A stretch of DNA of 64,000 bases from Tomocerus qinae (Eukaryota > Arthropoda > Collembola > Entomobryomorpha > Tomoceridae). Positions 48,390 to 59,116 of the stretch are shown here, in pieces. Below the pieces are notes generated by a model that saw only the letters and a program-made list of their open reading frames with translations, was not told where the DNA came from and did not search any database. The DNA lies in assembly GCA_020055645.1 (NCBI GenBank), contig CM034546.1, positions 71,734,001 to 71,798,000 of the forward strand, in the 5' to 3' direction. The translations under genes and the position numbers were made by a program. The first letter of the stretch is position 1. Each line of letters starts with the position of its first letter.

Positions 48390-51300
48390 TTAATCAACTA
48401 CATCTTGTAAAGGCTGTTGCAACGTTTCTTTGAGGAACCACGAACTGATGGAGCTTGATACTGTGAGAACGCAAAGAATGATGTACGGCAATGAAGCAGA
48501 ATCTGTTAATCAAATCGAGTAGTTAATCAATTTCAAATATAAATGTTACAATTTTTTAAAAATTATAAACACATTTCTGCATAATAACTTACATGTCCCC
48601 AATAGTGCTAGTTGAGGGGCCAAAATAGTACCTAAATATCCAATAAAGGCTGTAAATCCTAAACAGGTGGATCTTAAATTCGTCGGAGAAGTTTCCAAAA
48701 TTGTACAGGTCAAAGCTCCCCATCCTGCGACTGTTTTTAATTTAAAAAATATATAAATATTGAAGAAAATAAAGTTCAAACTGGAAATAAAAGCCAGGTT
48801 AATAATAGTAAGTCAAAATTACGGTTCACAAGCCAGAAAAATAAAATTTGGCAATTAATTGGGTTTATAGTGAAATTCGCAACGATTTTTCAGAATTGTT
48901 AAAGTATAAACACACTTCGTTGAGAAATTGATGTTCACTTAGTTGTCAAAATGTTACCTATTCCAAATCTTCCACAAAGAGATAAAATGGTGACCAACAT
49001 TGGGGAAGTATTGGAGATCCCAATTGTGTATTCAAGTACAAGTATTGAAATGATGAAGGCGGTTCCCAATCCCATGTACATCATAAAGGTCTTCCGCCTT
49101 CCGATCCAATTGTTAAAAAGAATAGCTGCAGGCGAAGCAAAAAAGTCAAATATGCCAAAGTAGAGCATATTTAAGTACGGACTTCCACTAAGATTCTTAG
49201 CATTGAATGCTATTCCATAATAAACCACAGAACATGTCAAATTGCACAGAATTTGAATTGACATGTTTGTTCTTAATTGGACATTGGTCAGGATCATTTT
49301 CACGGCTTTTATTCCATGCAAGGAAGCAGCTTCTTCTTTTAGAATTGCTGACTGCAGCTGCTCAATTACAGAAATGTCAGGAGGAGGAGTGGAGTTCCAT
49401 TTGGCCACCGTTGAAAATACTTCGTGAGCTTCTTTTGTTTTCTTCCGAATCAAAAGCCATCGAGGACTTTCAAGAATTGTTCTAAACAGATTGAAGTATA
49501 AATGGCTTAAATAATTATAAATTATGACTTTATAGATTCAGAAATATTTCTAATTAATTCAATTATTGTTAATTGATTTTATAAAACTAAAAGTACGCAT
49601 GGAATGGAAGAATAAGTAACGGAGGAATTGCCGTAGCTATCGTTAACCAACGCCAGCTTCCGATAAGATATGCCAAAAGAGCAAGCAGCATTTCTCCGAA
49701 AGGCCAAAAACTAAACGTCCCGCATATCGTCCTCCACGAAGCTAAATTATTTACATTATTATTACTCTTTTTATTACAATGCTAACAAATGTAAACTGAA
49801 TTTAACAAAACCAGACAAAAATTGTATAGAACATTATTTACCAGTCAAAAACTCCATAAGATGGGACAAATAGACCACAAAACAAGCTATAAATTCAATT
49901 AAATTTTATATAGTATAACATTTAAAACCTTATATCATTGTTGGATATTTTAACACAAATACCGCCAACACCAAATCCAGCGAAAAAGCGCCCTACGGCA
50001 TAAGACCATGGATCGAATGCAAAAGCTGGTAACATTCCCAACATTCCCATCATTAACGTTTGAAAAATAAAACAAAATCGTCTCCCGAATCTGAATAAAT
50101 GGAAGAAGAAATTAAAATCATTATTTCTCAATGACCTAGCAGTTTATATTATATTCTATTCTCCCAGAATAGATAATAAATGTAGTTTGCCGAATGCCAA
50201 CTATTCTAGTGAAATAAATGAATTTTATATATTATAGTTGAACCCAGCTAAGGGGCGAACCTGGCACTCAAGAGAAATTAAGCAGGCAACCCATCACAGT
50301 AATAAAAACAATTCCGGTTCAAATGGGGAATAATAAAACATTATATTTATTAAACACCCCAGAATGTTCCCCTTTAAAATCAGAAAAATATGATTCCGGG
50401 ATTTTGGAAAACGAATTGCCTTCTTTAGCTAATTATTTCCATTCAATCACCAATAATCATCTTATGTGAATTCGTATTATTGTTCTGATGTTATAATAAT
50501 ATGAAACAACTCAATTCGTTGGTTTAGAGGGAGGGGCATGCGCATTTTACTTTTTTGCTTTCAAGGAACGTGCATATATTACGTTGATAGTTGATAGGAG
50601 GAAGCGATGCCCAAAAGAGTTACAGCTAGCACTTGCGCTACACTTGAGAAAGGGGGTTTTACGTTACGTAATATATGCAGGTTTCCTAGGCGGTCGTACC
50701 AAGACATAGATAGTCAGGTATTAGTGCGATTATATTATAGAATATATAATAAGTAAGTTGGTGAAATGGGATTATTATAAAAATTCAGTTTGGAGATTTA
50801 AATTTAAGCTTATCAGAGCTATTAGAAAATATGTTGGATACTACATTTCATTTGACACGCCTCGTTTAATAATCTTTTCGGGCATTTTGCAGTGATATTT
50901 TTTATGAATTAAAAGGCCATCTTACGTGTCCGAAACAATCGAAGAAATGCAAGACCCAACCATCATCCCAGCCATTTGACAACTTGTAATTGTATCTACA
51001 ATCCAACTACGGCTGCAAATTAAGTCCCACTAGTGCATTAAAATTTAATTATGCTATTTTTAAAACAGATTTCTAACACTTCGGAAAATTGATAATTGAA
51101 TCTTCGTTTATCGTACACTTTATATATTTTTACTAATAAATTAGTTAATCTTTATAATTACTAGTATACTACTTTTAATAGTTTTAAATCCAATTTCTTT
51201 CTTTGTGACTAAGTTTTTCTTTAATGTGAAATCAATGAAATCAATGCAATTAAAATCAGAAAATCCAACAAAATTAATAAATCATTGAAATTTGATATTC

Positions 51301-51786
51301 AATTTTATTCGATTGAGTCAGTTTCCAAAGATTTTTAAGCTTCTTAAAAATATGAAAGAACAGAAAATAAACTTACTTCTTGAACAATTGAAGTATAAAG
51401 TGAGGTATCGGTGGGATTTGTACAATTAGCAATACACGAGTCTCCATATAATTCACTGTAATAAGCTTGAGATTTGCAAAGTGGTACTTTATTAGAACCG
51501 GCAAAAACAGGTAAAAGCACTATCATTGCTGTAGGAAATTGGGGATAAATCATGGCAAACCAAAGCCATTTTTGATATTTCCCGTAACCTCCTTAAAATA
51601 AATAATAATTAGGGTGAAATAGATTTATTCATTGCGTATACAAATATAGAAGTTAGTTATTGATAGTTAATTTAAAATCATTAACTGCTCGGGAAAATAA
51701 TCTACACTATACTTACCCACAATCTTCAGCACATCTTCTACTTTATTAAACTCCTGTTTCGGCTCAATTTTTACATTTTCAGACAT
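48390..51786 (-). CDS. SLC22-type organic cation/solute transporter (major facilitator superfamily)
   Basis: Nine exons, 5' to 3': 51717-51786, 51377-51591, 50926-51029, 49963-50090, 49842-49886, 49597-49741, 48958-49481, 48593-48730, 48390-48460. They give 479 residues, no stop. It opens with KVEDVLKIVGGYGKYQKW, the N-terminal SLC22 pattern. A cysteine-bearing loop, EWDLICSRSW, FAGFGVG, YLIGSWRWL, ESPRWLL (just after residue 236), a GRR loop and the terminal KETLQQPLQD follow, all in family order. It is predicted as a 12-helix plasma-membrane uniporter or cation-coupled carrier for small organic solutes. Somewhat shorter than typical members (about 500-550), mainly in the first extracellular loop. 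The acceptor at 51030 was chosen because only it restores the EWDLIC motif in phase. Its last exon is duplicated at 35305-35375. Confidence 0.88.
50235..50330 (-). repeat. dispersed repeat copy, about 95 bp
   Basis: Read on the minus strand it carries TTGTTTTTATTACTG, GGGTTGCC, AATTTCTCTTGAGTGC and AGGTTCG, matching 40160-40250. The AGGTTCG stretch resembles a tRNA B box, so a SINE tail or head is possible. It lies in intron 3 of the SLC22 gene. Confidence 0.55.
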
Positions 51787-52834
51787 TTTGCTCTGCAGTA
51801 CAGATCCGTTTTATTGCAGAGTAAGTTGTTGTAGATATCACGAAATAATGGCTTCCCACTAATTTTTTTCAGTAATATTATTAAAAGTACCTGCATACAG
51901 GTAATTTAATAATTCAGAATGCTCAAACGGTATTTATAAATGTACATTGATTGTAAACAAGAAATTCGCGATAATTAACTGAATAAATATTGTCGAATTA
52001 AAATTGAAATACACGTAATAGGCTTATGATTTCTAAAATTGGAAAGAAGATGGAAGGAAAAGTATAGAGAAACAGGCACTAAGACTTGTAAGGTAATTTC
52101 AATTGCATTATTTATTGCTGTTAATGGTTATTAGCCCAACAGAGATCATCAGGATATATTGTGGCAGTATAATATTATTATGTTCAATTAGGAGAACGTC
52201 CTAATAACTCAAATTCAATTATCATTATTGTACCTTATAATATCGCACTGACATAAATCAAATTTTATTGATTTCCACAGTCATAGAAGCATATAATTAA
52301 GTAAACCATTTCACTTGGGAATCGCGGCATAATTTATGACAATGCCATAGCAGCTGTAAAATGATTAGCAGCAATTATACAAAATCGTCTATTTAAAACT
52401 AAATTTTAAAGCACATTTTTATTATATCTACTTAAACTCAATATCGAATAATTTTCCTGTTTTGTTTAAGTTTATGGTTGTGTTAAGTCAACTGGCAATT
52501 TTATTTTAAGTTGAGACCGTCAATAAACATCATTACTATTAACAAATGGAGTTAATTATTTTATTCAGATATTTTAACGGCATGTTGGGGGCAGTGTGGA
52601 CAAGGTCTGAGTATTGTAATTGTAATTGTAAAGGCTAGAGTATGAATTTGAGTATCTTTAAAATGCCTCTGTCAAAAAAGTTTTCGCAGATTTTAAATAA
52701 TATAAATACAAATTGTTTCTCAAAGTAAGTCGGAAAACAATTTTGAAAGATGTGAACTTAAAATTTTGAATGGCTGGGCTGTACACAATATTTGGTGTAG
52801 TGTAGATCTGGCCGGAATAGCCACTTTGACATTA
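51787..52834. other. 5' flank of the SLC22 gene, nothing recognised
   Basis: AT-rich; no supported exons. Confidence 0.5.
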
Positions 52835-53165
52835 TATCATCTAATTTTCCCTTGGCTTAATACAAAAATGTCCTAGCAGGGAAGGTGCACATGCACTTAA
52901 TGTACGCACTTTTGTCTGAGGTTGAGATTGAACACTATTGGGTACATTCACATAGTTCGGTATATTCTTAGTTCCTTGTACTGAAGCCAGATAAGATATT
53001 TTATTACAGTGTAAGGATGGTATACAAATAAAATATCCCTTATTTAAAAAGTCAACGCAGAAGACAGCCAAATAAAAATTACATGCAATAATATGACCCT
53101 AACTTGACTAGACATGAATATCCTACTATAATTGCAACCGAGTTTTGTTCTATGTGCGCTTTAAT
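52835..53165. repeat. dispersed repeat, copy 1
   Basis: CTTGGCTTAATACAAAAATG, TTCACATAGTTCGGT, CAGATAAGATATTTTATTA and TCCTACTATAATTGCAACCG recur in the same order at 61625-62100. The two copies have drifted and carry different indels. No reading frame is shared, so this is a repeat or an old duplicate flank. Confidence 0.7.
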
Positions 53166-53521
53166 TATACGATACAAGCTGATTCATTTATTTATGTGCC
53201 ATAATATTAATTGCTCTACAGAACCGGGAATTAGTATACCTTATTAACTAATTTAATAATATTAAAGTTTTCATTTTTTTAAATCAATGAAATGTTCTAC
53301 AGTTATTTGATTGGTAGGGGTAGTTTCTATTGTAAGAGTGGTTGTTGATATTGACATTATCTTTTATCTTACCTAAGATTACTTGCAATTATATTCTCAT
53401 GGTCGATTTCATGCTGCAAGAAACAAAAACATAAGTACAAATTATATACTTGATTTAGCCATTCTGAGAACTATATATAATTTCAACTATTGCATGGATG
53501 AAGGCAATTAGTCGTCAAGAA

Positions 53522-54660
53522 TATATATGTTAACGGCAATAAGTAAATTCAGGCATTAAGCTTAATGCCTAGGCAATAAGCTTAATGCCTAAAAATGCCC
53601 GGCATTAAGCTTAAAGCCTAGTCTTTAAGCTTAATGCCTAGGCATTAAGCCTAATGCCTGAATTTTACCCGGCATTAAGCTTAATGCCTGGTCTTATTGC
53701 CTGATTTGATTGGAAATCATTGTAAACAGCAAAAACTTAGGTCTAATACACACAGTCGAGGTGTATTTATGTAAAATGTAAATGTACACGGTTAGGGTTA
53801 GTCATTTAAAACAATGTGGAATTTTTACATGTATTTTAATTTCATAAATTTTACAAATGCTATATGTTACCACCTCCTCCATTCGGATTTTCCAGTAAGT
53901 CGAGCGTTAAAGAGTTACATCGGTGTAATCCTTGCAACCTCGTAGACAATTCAAGCCTTCAGTTCAGCAAGTGTCTCCAAAGGAAAAATATCAATTGTCA
54001 AAAATTGTCATCTTTATCCATACTCAGGCCTGGCCAATGACTTATGAGGAGTGGCATCATCATTAGCCCATCGCCACTCACGTAATCACCACTACCACGT
54101 CACTATAATTATAATTTACCTCAGTAATTTGGAGTAAAACCGGATGGATTCATATTTCATTTAAATAAACTATAAACTTATAGATTTGCCTGTGTCGTGA
54201 TTATATCGTTATCTCGTGTAGTCATTTCTTTTACATTCCGATCATAAGTCCTGGCATCTCCAATGCAACTCTTTAACGCTCGACTTACTGGAAAATCCGA
54301 ATGGAGGAGGTGGTAACATATAGCATTTGTAAAATTTATGAAATTAAAATACATGTAAAAATTCCACATTGTTTTAATGACTAACCCTAACCGTGTACAT
54401 TTACATTTTACATAAATACACCTCGACTGTGTGTATTAGACTTAAGTTTTTGCTGTTTACAATGATTTCCAATCAAATCAGGCAATAAGACCAGGCATTA
54501 AGCTTAATGCCGGGTAAAATTCAGGCATTAGGCTTAATGCCTAGGCATTAAGCTTAAAGACTAGGCTTTAAGCTTAATGCCGGGCATTTTTAGGCATTAA
54601 GCTTATTGCCTAGGCATTAAGCTTAATGCCTGAATTTACTTATTGCCGTTAACATATATA
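53522..54660. mobile_element. 1.14-kb foldback element with palindromic AAGCTT subrepeats
   Basis: The left arm (about 53522-53920) and right arm (about 54265-54660) are near-perfect reverse complements, from TATATGTTAACGGCAATAAG inward to the block GGAGGAGGTGG. Each arm holds a run of about six copies of GGCATTAAGCTTAATGCC or close variants, itself a perfect 18-base palindrome. The spacer is about 350 bp without coding capacity. Flanks are ATAT-rich, so a target duplication cannot be separated from background. Confidence 0.9.
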
Positions 54661-56711
54661 AAAGCACCACACTACTTATTACCTGTATATAATAAATAGA
54701 AATATGCTTAACTAATTGCATCTAAATTCTATCCGTGACAAAAGTAATGCAAACCATTTATCGTGAAAAAATATCCTGACATATTTTGTATTAAAATGCA
54801 TTCAAATGTTGTGGAATGAATAAGATAGAATATGAATTGAATGTCACGGAAACGCGTATTGAGACAAAGCAATTTGAGTTTCTGGTGAGTATATAATTTA
54901 ACAGTACAGAACGAAAGGTGCCATGTACATGCTCTTTATACTCATTAGTATTGGAATTAATGAAGTGCTCATCGCAATAGCTCGGAATACATACGCTTTG
55001 TACTTGTGTATGTTATCAGTGTTATGATATGTAGCACTATTAACTATATTAGATTGTTGGGACATAATATATTTAGGTGCGATAAGCAAATGATCTAAAG
55101 ATGTTGCTAATTTTAGTGTTGGTTCCGCTTCCATGGCCAAACATTTCACAAAATGATAATTAACTAATTAGTATACCTTTAGTTAATAGAACAACAATAA
55201 TTAATATCTCACAAGTTGTATATAGATTAAGTAAGAAAATGATGCTAACTTCGTCGTATATAACAGGTGTAGTAATTATAATGAGATCGAAGGTATTATA
55301 ATATATTATGTAATACTCCAGTACAATATAGTACTATATAACTGTAATGTAATACTATATAACTGTAATAACACGACGAGTGAAAAGCAAAGAGGTTAGG
55401 CATTCATTATTTCCAGCTGAATCAGAAGTCAATGCGTTACACGATTAACACACGTGGATCCGTTTTTTATTACATTTCATGTATATAATAGGTCGTTAAG
55501 AATTTTATAGCTGTGATACCTGGTATGTATATTTTCAATTTTTTATATGCATACCTACGTACCATTGTTTTTGCTAAGTACTTGTATGTGAAATTCCTAA
55601 CGAGTACAAATAATGGCATTTATTGTGAGACTAAATTAAATACTGAAATACCTTGGGGTAACGAAAGAGCTTTTAGTCTTCAAGCCTTTTTTCTCAAAAA
55701 TAATATTTAAACTGAATTTGAAAATATTGATAATCTAGATTATCTTCAGTTGTTACATAAAAGTTACAATTATGTCTTATTTAACCCCATTTCTAACATG
55801 CAGTAAACATGCTCAGTATGCATTCAGTAAAAATATGATGGTATATGGTAAGTATATTGTCTATTGTTTAATATTTTGTAAATGCATCACTACATAAAGA
55901 ACCACTATCGCATCGTTTATATCATTGTTTATTATTATTAATTATAAGCTGTAGAAATACACACCCAATCATTATATAAATTATATAACCGTCATCAACT
56001 TATCACTTTATCAGTTTAGAGATTGACCAACTCTATAGGCTACAAATTAAGTTTATTCTCGGTAATCTCAATGTCAAACAAAACATGTCCAGCAGCATAC
56101 TGAATTGAGTCACATTTTTCTAGTTGCCTACATATATCCATATACGTATTTGTTATTCAACATTGAACTCCTATATAACTACAATTGCAACATCAAGACT
56201 TTGAACCCGAAACGGGATGACATGTTGTTTATCAATGACATTTTATGCTTCACGTGCAAATAAATTCTTTGCATCAAGTATCTTACCATATATCTATTCT
56301 ACACGTCCCAATAAGGTGATTAATTTATAATGTTTGACTTCAGAATAGTTATGCTTCACAGTTCTATGCATAGTTATTCTATCCTGAATGTAAATATGAG
56401 ACTGCAAACCACAATCATACTACCGTGACTCATTTGATTCGTATACTCGTATCTTATGTAATACTTAATGATAAGTAGATTATGTGAAAGCTTTGCATAT
56501 TATATGATTACTTTTAATTTACTGTCACTAGGAATAAAAATGTCATTTACTACGTATATAAATGGTTATCATGGATTTAAATTCAGTTAGGCTTTCGTTC
56601 ACCATAAGTATTTATTATTTGCAACGTTTTATCCTCTTTCCTTGTGATCTTTGCTGACGTGTAATTTCATCAATTTTTTAAATTCATAAAGATTCATTTG
56701 TAATTGGAAAA
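54661..56711. other. intergenic, upstream of the JHAMT-like gene
   Basis: Two kilobases of AT-rich sequence. A short duplication, AATACTATATAACTGTAAT, near 55330-55370 is the only repeat seen. No supported exons. Confidence 0.5.
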
Positions 56712-58158
56712 ATGTCTTCTGTTAGCACTGATGTCTTCATTGCAGAACTTTACGACAAAAGTAATTCGGCACAATCCAGAGATGCCCAAGATTTGTTACA
56801 AAAAATAGACGGAAAGAACATCAAGTCGTAAGGAATTATTTTCAATTGTCGCATAATTTTTTATCACTAATAGAAAACTAAATAAATTAATGTAGGGAAG
56901 GATAAAATGTATTTTTAATAATTCTTTACAGGGCAGACATAATTGTTGACATAGGATGCGGCAGTGGGAATACTACTGAAATGCTTGCAAAACGACTGAA
57001 ACATACAAAAGTGTACGCCAGCGATTTTAATCCTAAAATGGTTGAATATGCTAATAAAACTAATAATAATGGTGGAACAATCGAGTATTTTGTTCAAGAC
57101 ATTGGACTACCGTGGGAAAAACTTGACGAGCGATTAAAAAACCTGGAGGGGAAAGTTGACCTAGTTTGGTCTAATAGAGGTACACTTATATACTATGCTA
57201 ATATTCCCTACTTGAAATACCTAATAAAAATTTTGAAATTAAAGCCATTCATGGAAGGAACTAATTTAGCCATTCATGGAAGGAACTAATTTAGCCATTC
57301 ATGGAAGGAACTAATTTAGCCATTCATGATCCAGGGCCGCAGCCAGAAAAAAATTTCGGAGGGGGCCCGACAAATAATAATTGAAAATATATACTATATT
57401 ACTATATATAAAAAATTTTGGGTTTTAAGGCAAAAATTCCTTTCTTTTCTTCGATTTCGGGGGGGGGGGGGCGGGCCCCATGGCCCCCCCTCGCTGCGGC
57501 CCTGTCATGATCCTTGAATTTATTTTTTATTAAAAATTGATATTTATAGTGTTCATTTTTTATGCATATCTCGACAATCCCGACGTATACTTATGAATTT
57601 ATAAAATAAACATTTTTTTAAAATATTGACATAGAACACTTTGTATTTTACTATCTAGTCTTGCATTGGTTAAATGAAGATGAATTGAAAGCAAATGCGG
57701 TCAAGACAATTGTCAGGCTTTTGAAACCTGGAGGAAGCTTCTTCGCCCACATTACACAGAGAAGAGATTTGAACCAATTTCTTTCGGAAGAAGAAAAGCA
57801 AGAAAACCTAAGACTACTGAGAATAGAATCACATGAAGAGCAGTACAACAAGTGGAAGAAACTTTTCGAAACTCACCAACTTTCGGAGTTCACAATGGAA
57901 CGTCATGAAAAAACCTGGAAATTTGATACAGAGCAAGATTATTACGATCAATTCCAGAGGTGTGGCACTGAAGGCTACCTGGGCCTTATAATTAAGGATG
58001 GCGTTCCAGAAAATGAAAGAAAGGCAATTTTTGAAAAATTTCTACCTCTGATCGCTAAGCAGTTCCACACAAAATATGGACTGGATTTTCAAAAACATGC
58101 TGATCCTGATATAAGAGTGATTTACAATGAACTGTTTCAGATTATTGGGACGAAATAA
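56712..58158 (+). CDS. juvenile hormone acid O-methyltransferase-like SAM methyltransferase
   Basis: Exons 56712-56827, 56932-57179 and 57659-58158 (phases 2 and 1) give 287 residues, the usual JHAMT length. SAM-binding motif I is VDIGCGSGN at residues ~44-52. An acidic loop, ASDFNPKMVEYA, follows. After the second intron comes VLHWLNEDEL and LLKPGGSFF, matching the order in JHAMT and other small class I methyltransferases. JHAMT methylates the carboxyl of farnesoic or juvenile hormone acid with SAM. In arthropods many JHAMT-like paralogs have unproven substrates, so the function is by family. Intron 2 carries a 26-bp tandem repeat and a hAT MITE. The enzyme is soluble, with no signal peptide. 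Confidence 0.82.
57247..57331 (+). repeat. tandem repeat in JHAMT-like intron 2, about 26-bp unit
   Basis: CATTCATGGAAGGAACTAAT plus TTAGC repeats three times and then a fourth begins as CATTCATGATC. The adjacent MITE inserted into this last unit. Confidence 0.85.
57332..57504. mobile_element. 173-bp hAT-type MITE with perfect 8-bp target duplication
   Basis: Ends CAGGGCCGCAGC and GCTGCGGCCCTG are perfect inverted repeats, and TCATGATC flanks both sides (57324-57331, 57505-57512). CAGGG termini and 8-bp duplication are standard for hAT elements. A G12-type homopolymer sits inside near 57461. The clean edges suggest recent insertion. Confidence 0.95.
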
Positions 58159-59116
58159 ACAAATTCTTACTAAATTGTCAATGACTTGCAACGAAATTCT
58201 TGATTTACTTTTCAATTTCCATACCTTTGTTTTTCATATATTTATGTGTGCTACAACATGGCTACAACCCTTCCCACGTATTTAATACCATATCAAATTC
58301 ATAAGTTCTTCATGCTTTTATAGTCTATAGCACCAATACTACAGGATAACAGGAGTTTAGATTGTATCTAGCTTGTTCAGAAACTTTTTATTGGTATTCA
58401 TTGGCAGATTTGACAATTATGGAAAGGCATATAAAGTGTTACTTTGAAAATGAAGACATTATAATTCATAAACTGTATGGAAAATACTAATCAAAATAAT
58501 TCTCCGCATTGAAATAATTCTCCACACACGGATGGATAACAATTTTTTTCCTTTTCAGAAACAAAATTATAGGCTTTGAAGTTTTAGTTCTCCATTTCGA
58601 AATAATTCCTTGCGGTAAAGTAATTTTTAGTAGGTACCAGTTAGTGCACATGTACTTAAAAAGTGAATGTATTAGTGTGCAATCTAAGAGCGATAAGAAT
58701 TGTAGGTACATACAAGTTCAATACCTCAAAAATGTCTAAACCTGACAAACGAAGGTATCTGACTCCAAAAAGGGCAAATTTATTCATTGCTACAGGTAGA
58801 CTTATATCATGTAGTACCTTAACGCTGTGTACATTCTGTGTTGTTGGCAGGTACGAAGTCGCATAACCAGATAAAATTCTGTTCGGTTTGACAGTTTCGT
58901 TCCGACTTCCAACGACGACGTGTCCGTCTGTCTAGTATATGTATATAGTAATTAGTAATCTAGTTATTTCCGTGAAAAATTGTGATTGTAATCTAAAAAT
59001 AAGATTTTACTTTTTTCGCCAAAGACGTCAGTCGTTTTCAAACCAGCCGGATTCTTAAAACGAAAGCATCAACTATTTACTATATTTTAATCGGGAGAAG
59101 AACAGTGAGTGGTGGG
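58159..59116. other. intergenic between the JHAMT-like gene and MATH-BTB gene 3
   Basis: The first 240 bp resembles 62100-62530 (for example TATCTAGCTTGTTCAGAAA at 58368 and 62513). The last part, with CAGTTTCGTTCCGACTTC near 58888, resembles 63592-63612. So flanks of MATH-BTB genes 3 and 4 derive from one ancestral unit. The short frame MSKPDKRRYLTPKRANLF at 58732 has a possible donor but no partner exon. Confidence 0.65.
58888..58910 (+). promoter_or_regulatory. conserved upstream block of MATH-BTB genes 3 and 4
   Basis: CAGTTTCGTTCCGACTTC is kept about 210 bp before the ATG of gene 3 and about 140 bp before that of gene 4 (63592 on), followed in both by a GACGTGT phrase. TCGTTC could be an arthropod initiator-like site; this is inference from conservation of only two copies. 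Confidence 0.4.

Larger units (their letters stand above)
37806..48475 (-). repeat. 9-kb tandem segmental duplication, unit B (10.7 kb with insertions)
   Basis: Counterpart of unit A in the same orientation. It is longer because of a 311-bp MITE in exon 4, a 203-bp MITE in intron 10, about 0.8 kb in intron 8 and about 0.5 kb of private sequence at roughly 47515-48060. The far edge lies inside the resident SLC22 gene. Confidence 0.9.

Noticed and set aside
48951..49485. Plus-strand frames of 70 and 92 residues
   Set aside because: They are antisense shadows of SLC22 exon 7, which has clear family motifs.
50926..51014. Acceptor at TTTGCAG before CCGTAG as start of SLC22 exon 3
   Set aside because: It breaks the frame; the upstream acceptor at 51030 restores phase and the EWDLIC family motif.
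52835..53071. 76-residue minus-strand frame 52841-53071 as a gene
   Set aside because: It sits in a repeat whose second copy (61625-62100) does not keep the frame.
58732..58795. Short frame starting MSKPDKRRYLTP with a following GTAGAC
   Set aside because: Could be an extra exon, but no partner exon in phase was found and MATH-BTB gene 3 has a better first exon at 59117.
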